This document shows, in pieces, positions 8,944 through 16,994 of a DNA stretch of 64,000 nucleotides. Under the pieces are notes generated by a model. That model was not told where the DNA came from and did not search any database. It was given only the letters and a program-made list of their open reading frames with translations. Position 1 is the stretch's first letter; every line of letters begins with the position of its first letter. The stretch lies in contig NZ_JAHOPF010000007.1 in NCBI RefSeq assembly GCF_019038595.1, positions 52,879-116,878 of the forward strand, in the 5' to 3' direction. The stretch comes from Kaistella soli (GTDB lineage: Bacteria > Bacteroidota > Bacteroidia > Flavobacteriales > Weeksellaceae). The position numbers were made by a program, and so were the translations under genes.

Positions 8944-9458
8944 ATAGTTATAATTCTGGGTTATAATGAATCACATGCTCTTAAAAAGGTTATGATTTAA
9001 TTACGGATAGTTTTTCTGCTGGTGAAAATTAGAAAGAATAATCTACCCTGCATTACGGTTTCCCGTAATGATACCAAATTCAATAATTTATTTAAAAAAA
9101 AACTACACTTCCATCAAAATAAATTATAGATTTTAAGCATATCCAAAACAGCAATAGAAAATACACGAAGATGGTTATAACAAGCCTATTTAGTTCTTCG
9201 AAAAATAACGACCGAGCTGAATCCATAGTTATTTTTGGACTCATCGCCAATAATTAGGTCTGTCAGAATTAGAAAGCGGTTCCGGTTTTCCGGATTCCAT
9301 CCGTCCGTCTCACGATTTATCGCACGGTTCTAAGTAAATAAAAAACTTTTCTAGATTGCCCTGCTCCTGCTTATCGTTTTTCACGTTTCAAGCCGCCTTC
9401 CATCGAATGCATAGGCGAACAGCCCTCCACAGCCCACTCAGTACAGCAACTCCGGATA
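8944..9458. other. 515-bp intergenic region with one perfect hairpin
   Basis: No coding frame is convincing. A perfect 8-bp inverted repeat CATTACGG/CCGTAATG with loop TTTC lies at 9051-9070 and is not followed by a T run on either strand, so it may be an operator rather than a terminator. The right part (from about 9270) is richer in GC than the left, matching the next gene. Confidence 0.4.
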
Positions 9459-10136
9459 CTACCCCATCACCACCGCCGTTTTTCCGGGTAGCTGGAAACC
9501 CTTTCCGTCAAAAAACCGGATCAGCGCGAATTTAAGATAGCCCTCATAAGCCGGGTTAAATTCACTGTCCTCAGAAATAAAAAACTCAGGACCCGGAAGC
9601 GGAACCTCAAAAACAATATCCTGAAACTCCAGCGAGTCCTGCCCCTCCTCGGGATTGATGAACCTCAGCGTAACTTCCGCCTTCGTACTCCGTGCAGGAA
9701 TACGGTCAAAAAACAGCATGCGCTTGTCATAATCGTAGCGGCATCTTTTTCCGTCGGCGGTGTTCCATGAAAAAGCGCCCAGAATTGTAGCGCTTTCAGC
9801 ATGTAGCAGCCCATGCTGTACCGTCCGTTCACCCTTAGGGGATAACTTATCAAGTTTCATGAGATCGTACAGCATCTTGGCCATTCTCCCGTGAAGAACA
9901 GGATCATTGAGATCCTTAACAAAAGGTTGAAGTGCCCGCCGGAGTTTTCCGCCAAATTTGGAGCAGCGTCCAAATTCAGACGCATTCATTCTGACATTCG
10001 CATATTTTTCATCCTTCCGGATCTTTTCCCCGTCAAACCCTCCCGGATTTCTTACGATAATCTTGCCGTTCATTTTATAAAACGAAAGCCCGCCAAGCTT
10101 TCCGCTAATTTTAAGGATACCTTTAAGTTCAGCCAT
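9459..10136 (-). CDS. Hypothetical protein of a flavobacterial family, function unknown
   Basis: The protein has 225 residues and no signal peptide or membrane helix. The N-terminus (ISGKLGGLSFYKMNGKIIVR, then NPGGFDG and NASEFGRCSKFGG) is a motif I associate with a recurring uncharacterised family in Chryseobacterium and relatives. The second half is beta-rich (AEVTLRFI, DIVFEVPLPGPEFF). Base composition is clearly richer in GC than the neighbouring operon, a possible sign of transfer. Four 11-bp tandem repeats lie 52-95 bp upstream and may be its control region. No partner gene is nearby. Confidence 0.7.
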   Translation of the reverse strand: MAELKGILKISGKLGGLSFYKMNGKIIVRNPGGFDGEKIRKDEKYANVRMNASEFGRCSKFGGKLRRALQPFVKDLNDPVLHGRMAKMLYDLMKLDKLSPKGERTVQHGLLHAESATILGAFSWNTADGKRCRYDYDKRMLFFDRIPARSTKAEVTLRFINPEEGQDSLEFQDIVFEVPLPGPEFFISEDSEFNPAYEGYLKFALIRFFDGKGFQLPGKTAVVMG

Positions 10137-10187
10137 AGTGTTAGGATTAGGATGATACCCAAAGATAATAAATATTCACCCACTGTA

Positions 10188-10231
10188 GGATATAGTATGG
10201 ATATAGTATGCTTATAGTATGGATACAGTAT
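10188..10231 (-). repeat. Four tandem 11-bp repeats upstream of the hypothetical gene
   Basis: Four units run without gaps: GGATATAGTAT, GGATATAGTAT, GCTTATAGTAT, GGATACAGTAT. The unit length is close to one DNA helical turn, so a protein binding each unit would sit on one face. The array ends 52 bp before the start codon at 10136. It may be an operator array or a promoter duplication. Confidence 0.75.
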
Positions 10232-10652
10232 AAAATATTGCCGGCCTCCTGTAACATAACTTACACTAAAGGATAGGAGAATGAATACGATACATCAAGA
10301 ACAACATCGCCGGTAGCTTTTAGGTAGACAGTCGCGCTACAAGTAAATCATTACAAATTAGATTTCGGGAAGAGAATGGAGATTAGAATTAAAATTGGGT
10401 CACGTCTTAATATGAAAGCGCTGGCTTTTTCCGAATAAAACGTGAATAATCTGGATGTAAGAGCAATTGTTGATTTAATTCCTAAAAGAACGCTTTTTGC
10501 GTCAAGGTGAGATTGAACGAAACGCTTGATCCAGTTAAGAGCGGAAGAACAATAAAGCAGCTTAAAAGCAGTATTCCCACAGAAAACATTGTAGCCTAAA
10601 TCACATTTTGCTTTATACCGAACCCGAGAATCTAAATAAAGAATATAACAAT
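10232..10652. other. Intergenic region, no gene supported
   Basis: A long minus-strand frame crosses this region, but its only start codons lie inside the tRNA-Asp gene, so it is not a believable gene. A short GTAG...CTAC motif with GTCGCG inside at 10324-10340 resembles the REP palindromes at 46931 and 47510 but is much weaker. Confidence 0.4.
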
Positions 10653-10683
10653 AAAAAAAGCCCCAATAAATTGGGGCTTTTTT
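10653..10683 (-). terminator. Terminator of the tRNA-Asp pair
   Basis: A perfect 8-bp stem AGCCCCAA/TTGGGGCT with loop TAAA is flanked by A and T runs. It lies 5 bp downstream of the second tRNA on the minus strand. Confidence 0.85.
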
Positions 10684-10687
10684 GTTG

Positions 10688-10761
10688 CGATCCGGACGGG
10701 ACTCGAACCCGCGACCTCCGCCGTGACAGGGCGGCATTCTAACCAGCTGAACTACCGGATC
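10688..10761 (-). tRNA. tRNA-Asp (anticodon GTC), second copy
   Basis: The minus strand folds as a cloverleaf of 74 nt: acceptor GATCCGG/CCGGATC with discriminator G, anticodon loop CTGTCAC on stem CCGCC/GGCGG, and T-arm with GGTTCGAGTCC. CCA is not encoded in full. The sequence is identical to the copy 32 bp upstream. Confidence 0.95.
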
Positions 10762-10793
10762 AATTTTTTGAAAAGTAATTGATAAACTTTATG

Positions 10794-10867
10794 CGATCCG
10801 GACGGGACTCGAACCCGCGACCTCCGCCGTGACAGGGCGGCATTCTAACCAGCTGAACTACCGGATC
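10794..10867 (-). tRNA. tRNA-Asp (anticodon GTC), first copy
   Basis: Identical 74-nt cloverleaf to the copy at 10688-10761, same GTC anticodon and G discriminator. The two genes probably share one transcript ending at the hairpin at 10653-10683. Confidence 0.95.
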
Positions 10868-10947
10868 AATATTTTTTGTAAAAGAACTTCTTTCGTTTTG
10901 GTGAGTGCAAAAGTACGCTTTTTAAGCAATCTACAAAACTTTTTTAT

Positions 10948-10977
10948 AAAAAAAATGCTTCCTTTTATAGAAAGCAC
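10948..10977 (-). terminator. Terminator after thioredoxin
   Basis: On the minus strand TGCTTTC pairs with GGAAGCA (one G-T pair) around a 7-base loop and is followed by eight T. It lies just after the thioredoxin stop codon at 10999. Confidence 0.7.
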
Positions 10978-10998
10978 TGATTCTGACGTCATTATTTT

Positions 10999-11316
10999 TT
11001 ATAAATGTGCAGATAATTTTTCTGCAATCGTCTCTTTTGATGCTACACCAACAATTTTATCCACGACCTGACCGTTTTTGAAAATCAAAACTGTAGGGAT
11101 ATTTCTGATGCCATAGTCTACAGAAACCTGCTGATTATTGTCAACATCCACTTTTCCCACTACAGCCTTTCCTTCGAAATCTGTTGCAATTTCTTCAACG
11201 ATAGGTCCCAGCATTCTGCATGGTCCGCACCAAACTGCCCAAAAATCAACCAATACCGGTTTGTCTGAGTTCAAAACCATTTCCTGAAATGATTGATCTG
11301 TAATCTCTAATGCCAT
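10999..11316 (-). CDS. trxA: Thioredoxin
   Basis: The protein has 105 residues, the standard length. It has the redox motif WCGPC (Cys30 and Cys33), the cis-proline loop IPTVLIF near residue 74, and the DFWAVWCGPC core strand. It reduces disulfides in cytoplasmic proteins using thioredoxin reductase. No signal peptide is present. It follows the cysteine desulfurase gene by 68 bp but has its own promoter boxes in the gap (11349-11377) and its own terminator, so it can be expressed alone. Confidence 0.95.
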   Translation of the reverse strand: MALEITDQSFQEMVLNSDKPVLVDFWAVWCGPCRMLGPIVEEIATDFEGKAVVGKVDVDNNQQVSVDYGIRNIPTVLIFKNGQVVDKIVGVASKETIAEKLSAHL

Positions 11317-11348
11317 ATTCTTTATATTTTAATTATATTTTCAAAGTT

Positions 11349-11377
11349 CAAATTTACAACTTTCTTGCCAATTCAAA
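11349..11377 (-). promoter_or_regulatory. Bacteroidota-type promoter of trxA
   Basis: On the minus strand TTTG (11377-11374) and TAAATTTG (11356-11349) are spaced by 17 bases, matching the -33 TTTG and -7 TAnnTTTG pattern of the Bacteroidota housekeeping sigma factor. Confidence 0.55.
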
Positions 11378-11384
11378 GCCTTAA

Positions 11385-12560
11385 TTATCTATGTTCAAAA
11401 TTAGTATTTTCTATCTTAACACCTTCAGAAATCTCTTTTAAAGCATCAATTAATGCGTCGATTTCTTTTTTGGTGGTCAGATGGCTGAAAGATACCCTAA
11501 GCGGTGTAGTATGCTGCATTTCTTCCTCATCCAGAAGCATCAACATTACCATGGAAGGCTTGGACGCTCCTGAGGAACATGCACTGCCCTGGGAAATGGC
11601 GATACCCTTCATATCCAGTTTCAAGCCGATCATCGGGTCTTTAAACGGCAATAAAACGCTTAAAACAGTATATAGACTTGTTTCTTCTTCCGCACTTCTT
11701 CCGTTGAATTTTACCCCTTCGATCTCCTCTTTGATTCTGCTGATGGTGTAATTTTTAATTTCTCGGATATGCGAAGCATATTCGTTCATGTTTTTTAAAG
11801 AAAGTTCCAGCGCTTTTCCCAAACCTACAATGCCGCAAACATTTTCGGTTCCTGCTCTTAAAGTTCTTTCCTGAGGACCGCCTGTAATAATTCCCTTCAA
11901 ACCTGACGCTTTTCTGATGAAAGCAAATCCGCTTCCTTTCGGACCGTGGAATTTATGGGCACTGCAGGACGCGAAATCTACCGGAATCTGAGAAAAATCA
12001 AGATCCATATGAGCCATGGACTGAACGGTGTCTGAATGGAATAAGGCATTATTTTCTCTGCACATTTCACCCACTTTTTTGATATCCAGAAGATTCCCGA
12101 TTTCATTATTGGCGTGCATTAAACTTACAAGCGTTTTCTTCTCAGAGTTTTTAAGAACTTCCTCAAGTTTTGTCAGATCAAAATCTCCCTTGTGGTCAGG
12201 TCTGAGATAAACCACTTCTACTCCTCTTCTTTTCTTCATATCCAAAACCGTTTCGGCAACACATTTGTGCTCCATCGGGGAAGTGATAATGCGTTCAACG
12301 CCCAAATGATCCACACAGGATTTGATAATCATGTTATTGGATTCGGTTCCGCAGGAAGTGAAAATAATTTCTGAGGGCGACACGTGAAGATATTCTGCAA
12401 CTTCGCGTCTTACGTTTTCTATAAGGATTTTGGCTTCCTGTCCGAAACTGTGGGTGGAGGAAGGATTGCCGTAAGTAACTTTCATTACGGAAACCATTGC
12501 ATCGATTACTTCTTCGGAAAGCGGGGTGGTCGCGGCATTATCCAAATATATTTTATCCAT
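11385..12560 (-). CDS. Cysteine desulfurase (NifS/IscS family)
   Basis: The protein of 391 residues is a class V aminotransferase-fold enzyme. It shows YLDNAATTP at the N-terminus, GTESNN near 70, HANNEIGN near 150, SAHKFHGPKG with the PLP lysine near 206, and the sulfur-carrying cysteine in GSACSSG near 326. It takes sulfur from cysteine for iron-sulfur clusters and thiolated tRNA. No scaffold gene (iscU, sufE) is adjacent, so its exact branch (IscS or a NifS-like housekeeping enzyme) is not settled. It lies downstream of the arabinose pathway genes with a 39-bp gap and may be read through from them. Confidence 0.9.
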   Translation of the reverse strand: MDKIYLDNAATTPLSEEVIDAMVSVMKVTYGNPSSTHSFGQEAKILIENVRREVAEYLHVSPSEIIFTSCGTESNNMIIKSCVDHLGVERIITSPMEHKCVAETVLDMKKRRGVEVVYLRPDHKGDFDLTKLEEVLKNSEKKTLVSLMHANNEIGNLLDIKKVGEMCRENNALFHSDTVQSMAHMDLDFSQIPVDFASCSAHKFHGPKGSGFAFIRKASGLKGIITGGPQERTLRAGTENVCGIVGLGKALELSLKNMNEYASHIREIKNYTISRIKEEIEGVKFNGRSAEEETSLYTVLSVLLPFKDPMIGLKLDMKGIAISQGSACSSGASKPSMVMLMLLDEEEMQHTTPLRVSFSHLTTKKEIDALIDALKEISEGVKIENTNFEHR

Positions 12561-12599
12561 TTTCTTTACTTTCTTTATTTGATTTTTCGGGAGATAAAA

Positions 12600-13187
12600 T
12601 TAGTGAAAAAATTCAAACTGGCTTTCATTTGCCCACGCCAACATTTCCCGGTCACCGGAAGTGTCCCCGAAAGCAATGGTTTTATCAAATTTTTTGCCCG
12701 CAATTGCTTCTTTTATCCGGCTTACCTTTTCCGGTCCGTTACAGTTTTTACCGATGAAATTTCCTGTGAACAGATCATCTTTGAACTCTGCTCTCGTGGC
12801 CAAAAGTTTCATTTGAAATGCATCAGCAAAAGGCTGTACCCAGATATCGAGCGACGCAGAAACAATATAGCTTTCCGTCTGTTCGCGGTTGATATTCTTA
12901 ATAAACTCCAGCGCATTTTCCCGACAGATTTTAGGATAAAAATGCCTGAAAAATTCCTGGGACTTATTTTCTATTTCAGTTTTACTTTCTCCTTTCAGGA
13001 TGGAGGCTATAAAACTTTTCTTTACTTTTTCGGCATCGGCAAGCTTTAATTTAAGCAGGACAAAAAGCGGAATATGCCTGATAAACTGTACCGTAAATGT
13101 TCTGGAATTATAGAATTTAAGATACAGAAACATCGTGTCTCTGTACGTTAAAGTCCCGTCGAAATCGAAGCAATATAGTTTTTTCAT
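12600..13187 (-). CDS. HAD-IB family phosphatase, probable decaprenylphosphoryl-5-phosphoribose phosphatase
   Basis: The protein has 195 residues. The HAD motifs are clear: DFDGTLT (nucleophile Asp9), SASLDIW (motif II near 112), and FGDTSGDREML (motif IV near 173). It resembles SerB-like HAD-IB phosphatases. The pathway from phosphoribosyl diphosphate to polyprenyl-phospho-arabinose needs a phosphatase between the UbiA and DprE1 steps; mycobacteria use a PAP2-type enzyme there, and none is present in this cluster. Position 30 bp after dprE2 makes this protein the likely substitute, which is an inference. Confidence 0.8.
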   Translation of the reverse strand: MKKLYCFDFDGTLTYRDTMFLYLKFYNSRTFTVQFIRHIPLFVLLKLKLADAEKVKKSFIASILKGESKTEIENKSQEFFRHFYPKICRENALEFIKNINREQTESYIVSASLDIWVQPFADAFQMKLLATRAEFKDDLFTGNFIGKNCNGPEKVSRIKEAIAGKKFDKTIAFGDTSGDREMLAWANESQFEFFH

Positions 13188-13217
13188 AAACAGAAAGCGG
13201 ATCCGCAGACCGCTAAT

Positions 13218-13943
13218 TTACAGTTTCAGTTTTTTAAAGATAAATTCAGGAATATTTCTGATCACCATCATGATAACGCCCCAAACCGGCAAAACGTATG
13301 CGGTATTTTTCTGCTTTCGGTAGGCGGTATAAATTACTTCCGCAGCCTGCCTTGGACTGGCGGTAAGACGAGGATTCAATGGCAGTCCTTCCGTCATTTT
13401 TGTATCCATAAAACCGGGTTTTACGGTAAGCACATGAACTTTCCTGCTGTAAAGATAATTTCTTAAACCGCTCAGATAAGCCGTTAATCCAGCTTTTGCA
13501 CTTCCGTAAATAAAATTGCTCTGCCTTCCTCTTTCCCCGGCAACCGACGAAAGTACAATCATGGTTCCTGAACGCTGTCTTTCCATTTTCTCCGCAAAAA
13601 AATTAAGTACCGGGATCAGTTTTGCATAATTAATATCAATAATTCTGGCGGTATTTTTATCATCATAAAGACTTTCCTCTGTGCCTTCTCCGAGATATCC
13701 GGTTGCGCAGAAAAGAAGATCTGAACTGATTTCGTCGAAGGTCGTATAATCTGTTTCCTTCAGCAGATCGAGTTCGATGACCTGTGTTTGCTGCAGAAAT
13801 TTAACATCGATATGTCTGGCGAATTTCTCCGTCGTTTCTTTATTGGAAGTAAACAGGTAGATGGTGGAGTATTTTCCGCCGGCTTCCAGGATCTTTTCTA
13901 CAAAGGCCTGCGCGATTTCTGAATTGCTTCCGAGTACGATCAT
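13218..13943 (-). CDS. dprE2: Short-chain dehydrogenase, DprE2-like decaprenylphosphoryl-2-keto-ribose reductase
   Basis: The protein has 241 residues and an SDR fold: an N-terminal nucleotide loop written as VLGSNSEIAQAF, a catalytic serine in VLSSVAGERGR, and YGSAKAGL giving the Tyr-x-x-x-Lys pair. It lacks a C-terminal membrane helix. DprE2 reduces the 2-keto intermediate made by DprE1, finishing epimerisation of the ribose to arabinose. It stands 53 bp after the DprE1-like gene, which is the main reason to call it DprE2 rather than a generic SDR. Confidence 0.8.
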   Translation of the reverse strand: MIVLGSNSEIAQAFVEKILEAGGKYSTIYLFTSNKETTEKFARHIDVKFLQQTQVIELDLLKETDYTTFDEISSDLLFCATGYLGEGTEESLYDDKNTARIIDINYAKLIPVLNFFAEKMERQRSGTMIVLSSVAGERGRQSNFIYGSAKAGLTAYLSGLRNYLYSRKVHVLTVKPGFMDTKMTEGLPLNPRLTASPRQAAEVIYTAYRKQKNTAYVLPVWGVIMMVIRNIPEFIFKKLKL

Positions 13944-13996
13944 AAAGGATGGGTGACGAGGAATGAATAAGTGGTTTTTATTGCTTCCTCTATATA

Positions 13997-15313
13997 TTAA
14001 ATGTTATTAATTATTCTTTTAGACTGAAGCGAAACAAATTTAGGATTCTGCACGTTTTTAAGATAGCCGGTAAGCGAAGATCTGCTCATGCTGTCCTTTG
14101 TTAAATAAATTCTGCCGCCATATTCTTCCACAATAGCATCCAGCTGCTCCACCAGTTTTGTGAGTTTTGAATTCACCTTAAAATCCAGAGCCAGAGTATA
14201 ACCTTCTATCGGGAACGAATTATACGCTTCAGCATTCTGCTTTCCAAACAGTTTTAAAACGGCCAGAAAAGAGCCGTTTCCGCTTTTTGCAATGGTTTCG
14301 AGGATTTTCTTCATCCCTGCTTTTCCGTTTTCTTTAGGAATTACCATCTGATACTGGATAAAGCCTCCTTTTCCGTAAATTTTATTCCAGTCATTGATGA
14401 TATCGAGCGGATAAAAAAAGGTTTCATAATCTACATAATTCTTGATCTCCTTACTCTTCTGCTTATTGAAATAGAAGAAATTAAACAGCTTTACCGTGGT
14501 ACTGTTCAGTAAAAAACCCGGGAAATAAAACGGAACTGTGGGAATATTTTTTTTCTTCAGTCTTAAAGGTTTTTCCTGAAGTTTCTTCGGCAGTTCATGT
14601 TTAAAAGCGTGCTCACCTCTCATCAGAATACTTCTGCCTGTATTTTTTCCGGTCTGAAGACAGTCGATCCAGGCAACATTGTAAGTCCATGATTCGCTTT
14701 CATCAAACAGCTTGAAAATTTCATCTAGATTTTCAGCCCTGATACTTTCCTGACGGATATAAGCGGTATCAATATTTTTCAGTTTGAATTTGGCGGAAAT
14801 GATGATTCCGGTAAGTCCCATTCCGCCAACAGTTGCCCAGAATTTTCCGGCATTTTCCGTTCTGGAACAGGTAATCACTTCGCTGTTTTCATTCAGTAAT
14901 GAGAATTCCACAAGACATTCTGAAAAGCAGCCTTCCGTATGATGGTTTTTTCCGTGAACGTCAGAAGCAATGGCACCTCCGACAGAAATAAATTTTGTCC
15001 CCGGCGTTACAAACAGAAAATATCCCTGAGGAACAATAACTTCCAGAATATCAGAAAGCAAAACTCCCGATTCACATTCAAGCACGCCGTTCAGACGGTC
15101 GAAACTGATAAATTTATTGAGTCTTTTGGTTGAAAATATATGTTCGGAAAGTGACGCATCACCGTAACATCTTCCGTTTCCGCGGGCGATAATTTCGTTG
15201 TTATTGCGTACAAAATCTTTAATTTTCTCGATCGCATCTTCCGACTTCATTTCTTTTTCCACCACGGGATAATTCCCCCAATTCGTAACTTTCTGTATAA
15301 AATTCGGTTTCAT
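13997..15313 (-). CDS. dprE1: FAD-linked oxidase, DprE1-like decaprenylphosphoryl-ribose 2'-epimerase subunit
   Basis: With the start at 15313 the protein has 438 residues; a longer frame begins at 15352 but overlaps the upstream gene by 40 bp, whereas this ATG shares one base with the upstream TAA. The FAD-binding part shows ARGNGRCYGDASL near 45 and SVGGAIASDVHGKNHH near 110, as in vanillyl-alcohol-oxidase-type enzymes. The C-terminus has YLTKDS, holding the lysine conserved in DprE1. It oxidises the ribose 2'-hydroxyl of polyprenyl-phospho-ribose. The position of the benzothiazinone-target cysteine appears to be alanine (EGYTLALDF). Confidence 0.85.
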   Translation of the reverse strand: MKPNFIQKVTNWGNYPVVEKEMKSEDAIEKIKDFVRNNNEIIARGNGRCYGDASLSEHIFSTKRLNKFISFDRLNGVLECESGVLLSDILEVIVPQGYFLFVTPGTKFISVGGAIASDVHGKNHHTEGCFSECLVEFSLLNENSEVITCSRTENAGKFWATVGGMGLTGIIISAKFKLKNIDTAYIRQESIRAENLDEIFKLFDESESWTYNVAWIDCLQTGKNTGRSILMRGEHAFKHELPKKLQEKPLRLKKKNIPTVPFYFPGFLLNSTTVKLFNFFYFNKQKSKEIKNYVDYETFFYPLDIINDWNKIYGKGGFIQYQMVIPKENGKAGMKKILETIAKSGNGSFLAVLKLFGKQNAEAYNSFPIEGYTLALDFKVNSKLTKLVEQLDAIVEEYGGRIYLTKDSMSRSSLTGYLKNVQNPKFVSLQSKRIINNI

Positions 15314-16197
15314 TATTTGAAGTAAATTTGAAGTAAAAAGGCCGCGATCCATAGCACCAGCGTAATCTGGATATACCGGTCTTTATAAATAATTTTAGTC
15401 GGCGATTCGGTTTTGTTGTACACCAGCGTCTGCTGCAGATACCTCAGAAAAGCAAAAACAACGAAGAATACCGTATAAAACACTCTCGAATGAAAACGCT
15501 GCTGCACCTCTGGCGAAAGGGTAAACATCAGGTAACAGACAATGGCGAGCGTACAGCTTATGGAAAGTGCAATATCTGCGAACTGAACATTATAACCGTC
15601 CAGGGCTTTTCTGGTTTTTCCGGAAATCTGAGCATTGATAAGCTCTCCGCGTCTCTTTCCAATGGCAAGAACCAAAGCCAGAACGAAGGTAAGAAGAATT
15701 GCCCACTGGGAAATATAAATTCCGGTCGCGTAACCGCCTGCTAAAACCCTGAGTACAAAACCACTTGCGATAATCGTTACATCGATAATGGCAATGTGCT
15801 TCAGTTTAAAGGTGTAAGCAATATTCATCAGAAAATACAGCGCGATGATGGTTGCGAATTTCAGGTAATTGAGATGAAAAAACTGCTGTCCCGATATAAT
15901 AAGCGCAATACATAGGATCACCAGCACGACAAAAACCCCGATAGCGGTTGTTTTGGAAATAACTCCGCTTGCGAGCGGACGGTTTCTTTTTTCAGGATGT
16001 TTTCTGTCGGATTCAATATCCGAATAATCATTGAGAATATAAATGGAACTTGCGGCGAGGGAGAAAACCGCAAAAGCAAAAATACTTTTGAGCAGCAGAT
16101 CGAAATTGGTAATATTTCCCGAAAAAAACAAAGGAGCAAAAACAAAGAGGTTTTTCACCCATTGTTCCACGCGGAGAAGTTTTAAATATTTCGTCAT
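15313..16197 (-). CDS. UbiA-family decaprenyl-phosphate phosphoribosyltransferase
   Basis: The protein of 294 residues has eight to nine membrane helices and the prenyltransferase motif NDYSDIESDRKHPEKRNRP near 56-75, plus YTFKLKHIAIIDV (second aspartate motif region) near 128. LRVEQWVKNLFVFAPL at the N-terminus is typical of the branch that moves 5-phosphoribose from PRPP to polyprenyl phosphate (as Rv3806c in mycobacteria) rather than of ubiquinone enzymes. It is the first gene of the cluster and has a TAAATTTG box at 16216-16223 just upstream. Confidence 0.85.
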   Translation of the reverse strand: MTKYLKLLRVEQWVKNLFVFAPLFFSGNITNFDLLLKSIFAFAVFSLAASSIYILNDYSDIESDRKHPEKRNRPLASGVISKTTAIGVFVVLVILCIALIISGQQFFHLNYLKFATIIALYFLMNIAYTFKLKHIAIIDVTIIASGFVLRVLAGGYATGIYISQWAILLTFVLALVLAIGKRRGELINAQISGKTRKALDGYNVQFADIALSISCTLAIVCYLMFTLSPEVQQRFHSRVFYTVFFVVFAFLRYLQQTLVYNKTESPTKIIYKDRYIQITLVLWIAAFLLQIYFK

Positions 16198-16215
16198 TCA
16201 AGTAAAAATCAACTC

Positions 16216-16223
16216 CAAATTTA
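16216..16223 (-). promoter_or_regulatory. -7 box of the arabinose-donor operon
   Basis: TAAATTTG on the minus strand, 18 bp before the UbiA-family start codon. No clear -33 TTTG is present at the right distance. Confidence 0.4.
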
Positions 16224-16235
16224 GTGATTTTAAAA

Positions 16236-16260
16236 TAAAAAAATCCGCCGAAGCGGACTT
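16236..16260 (-). terminator. Terminator after the OmpA-family lipoprotein gene
   Basis: On the minus strand TCCGC-TTCG-GCGGA is followed by seven T, 23 bp after the stop codon at 16284. Confidence 0.75.
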
Positions 16261-16283
16261 AAATATAATAAAGTGATTTGGTC

Positions 16284-16976
16284 TTATGGAGCTGTTTTAG
16301 CGTCATTAATCATGTCTTCATTTGCAGTAATAGCAAACTCAACTCTTCTGTTCTGCGCTCTTCCGGCATCGGTATCATTGGAAGCTACAGGTTCTTTTTC
16401 ACCCATTCCCATAGTCATCATTCTGCTCGCAGAAACACCTTTGGAAACCAAATAGGATTTCACAGCAGCTGCTCTTCGGTCTGAAAGAGAAAGGTTATAG
16501 GCATCTGTACCTTTACTGTCTGTATGTCCGTAAATATTGATATTGGTATCTAAATTATTTTTAAGCACATCCGCAAGCTTATCAAGATTAGCCATCGCCG
16601 CTGGAGTTAGGTTAGAAGAATCAAAACCAAAGTTTACCATATTTTCTTTCATGGTAACTTTAATACCTTCTCCTACTCTTTCCACTTCAGCACCCGGTAA
16701 AGTTTCTTTAATTTCTTTAGCCTGCTTATCCATGTTTCTTCCGATAACATTTCCGGCAACCCCACCTACGATACCGCCGAGAACAGCACCTGCAGGTGCA
16801 TTTTTACCTTTACCTAAATTATTTCCTAAAACACCGCCCAATACTGCACCTGCTGCAGCACCGATTACGGTTCCTTTCTGTTGGTTATTTGCGTTCTTTA
16901 CGGATTCACAGCTTGTCATCAACAGAGAAGTTGAAACGAAAAGTGCTGCTATATTTGTTTTGTTAAAAATATTCAT
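16284..16976 (-). CDS. OmpA-family lipoprotein with glycine zipper
   Basis: The protein has 230 residues. A lipoprotein signal ends at MTSC (Cys23). Residues 35-82 form a glycine zipper (VIGAAAGAVLGGVLGNNLG and AVLGGIVGGVAGNVIG), likely membrane-inserting. The C-terminal OmpA domain has VNFGFDSSNLTP, IYGHTDSKGTDAYN and LSDRRAAAVKSYL, the peptidoglycan-binding signature. It therefore links the outer membrane to the cell wall. It lies 18 bp after the lipocalin gene and probably shares its transcript. The family is often called YiaD-like. Confidence 0.9.
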   Translation of the reverse strand: MNIFNKTNIAALFVSTSLLMTSCESVKNANNQQKGTVIGAAAGAVLGGVLGNNLGKGKNAPAGAVLGGIVGGVAGNVIGRNMDKQAKEIKETLPGAEVERVGEGIKVTMKENMVNFGFDSSNLTPAAMANLDKLADVLKNNLDTNINIYGHTDSKGTDAYNLSLSDRRAAAVKSYLVSKGVSASRMMTMGMGEKEPVASNDTDAGRAQNRRVEFAITANEDMINDAKTAP

Positions 16977-16994
16977 AATTATAAATTTATATTG

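Noticed and set aside
9051..9070. Perfect 8-bp hairpin as a terminator
   Set aside because: No T run follows on either strand and no gene ends nearby, so it is kept only as an unexplained inverted repeat.
10324..10340. GTAG-ACAGTCGCG-CTAC as a third REP of the RAYT family
   Set aside because: Only the GTAG/CTAC ends pair; the inner palindrome found in the true REPs is missing.
10351..10737. 128-codon minus-strand open frame
   Set aside because: Its start codons lie inside the tRNA-Asp gene and it runs through the tRNA terminator; the N-terminal part is translated tRNA sequence.
12384..13049. 221-codon plus-strand open frame
   Set aside because: It is the shadow of the HAD phosphatase and cysteine desulfurase genes, both of which have clear family motifs on the other strand.
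15314..15352. Longer start of the DprE1-like protein at 15352
   Set aside because: It would overlap the UbiA-family gene by 40 bp; the ATG at 15313 overlaps by one base and gives the usual N-terminus.
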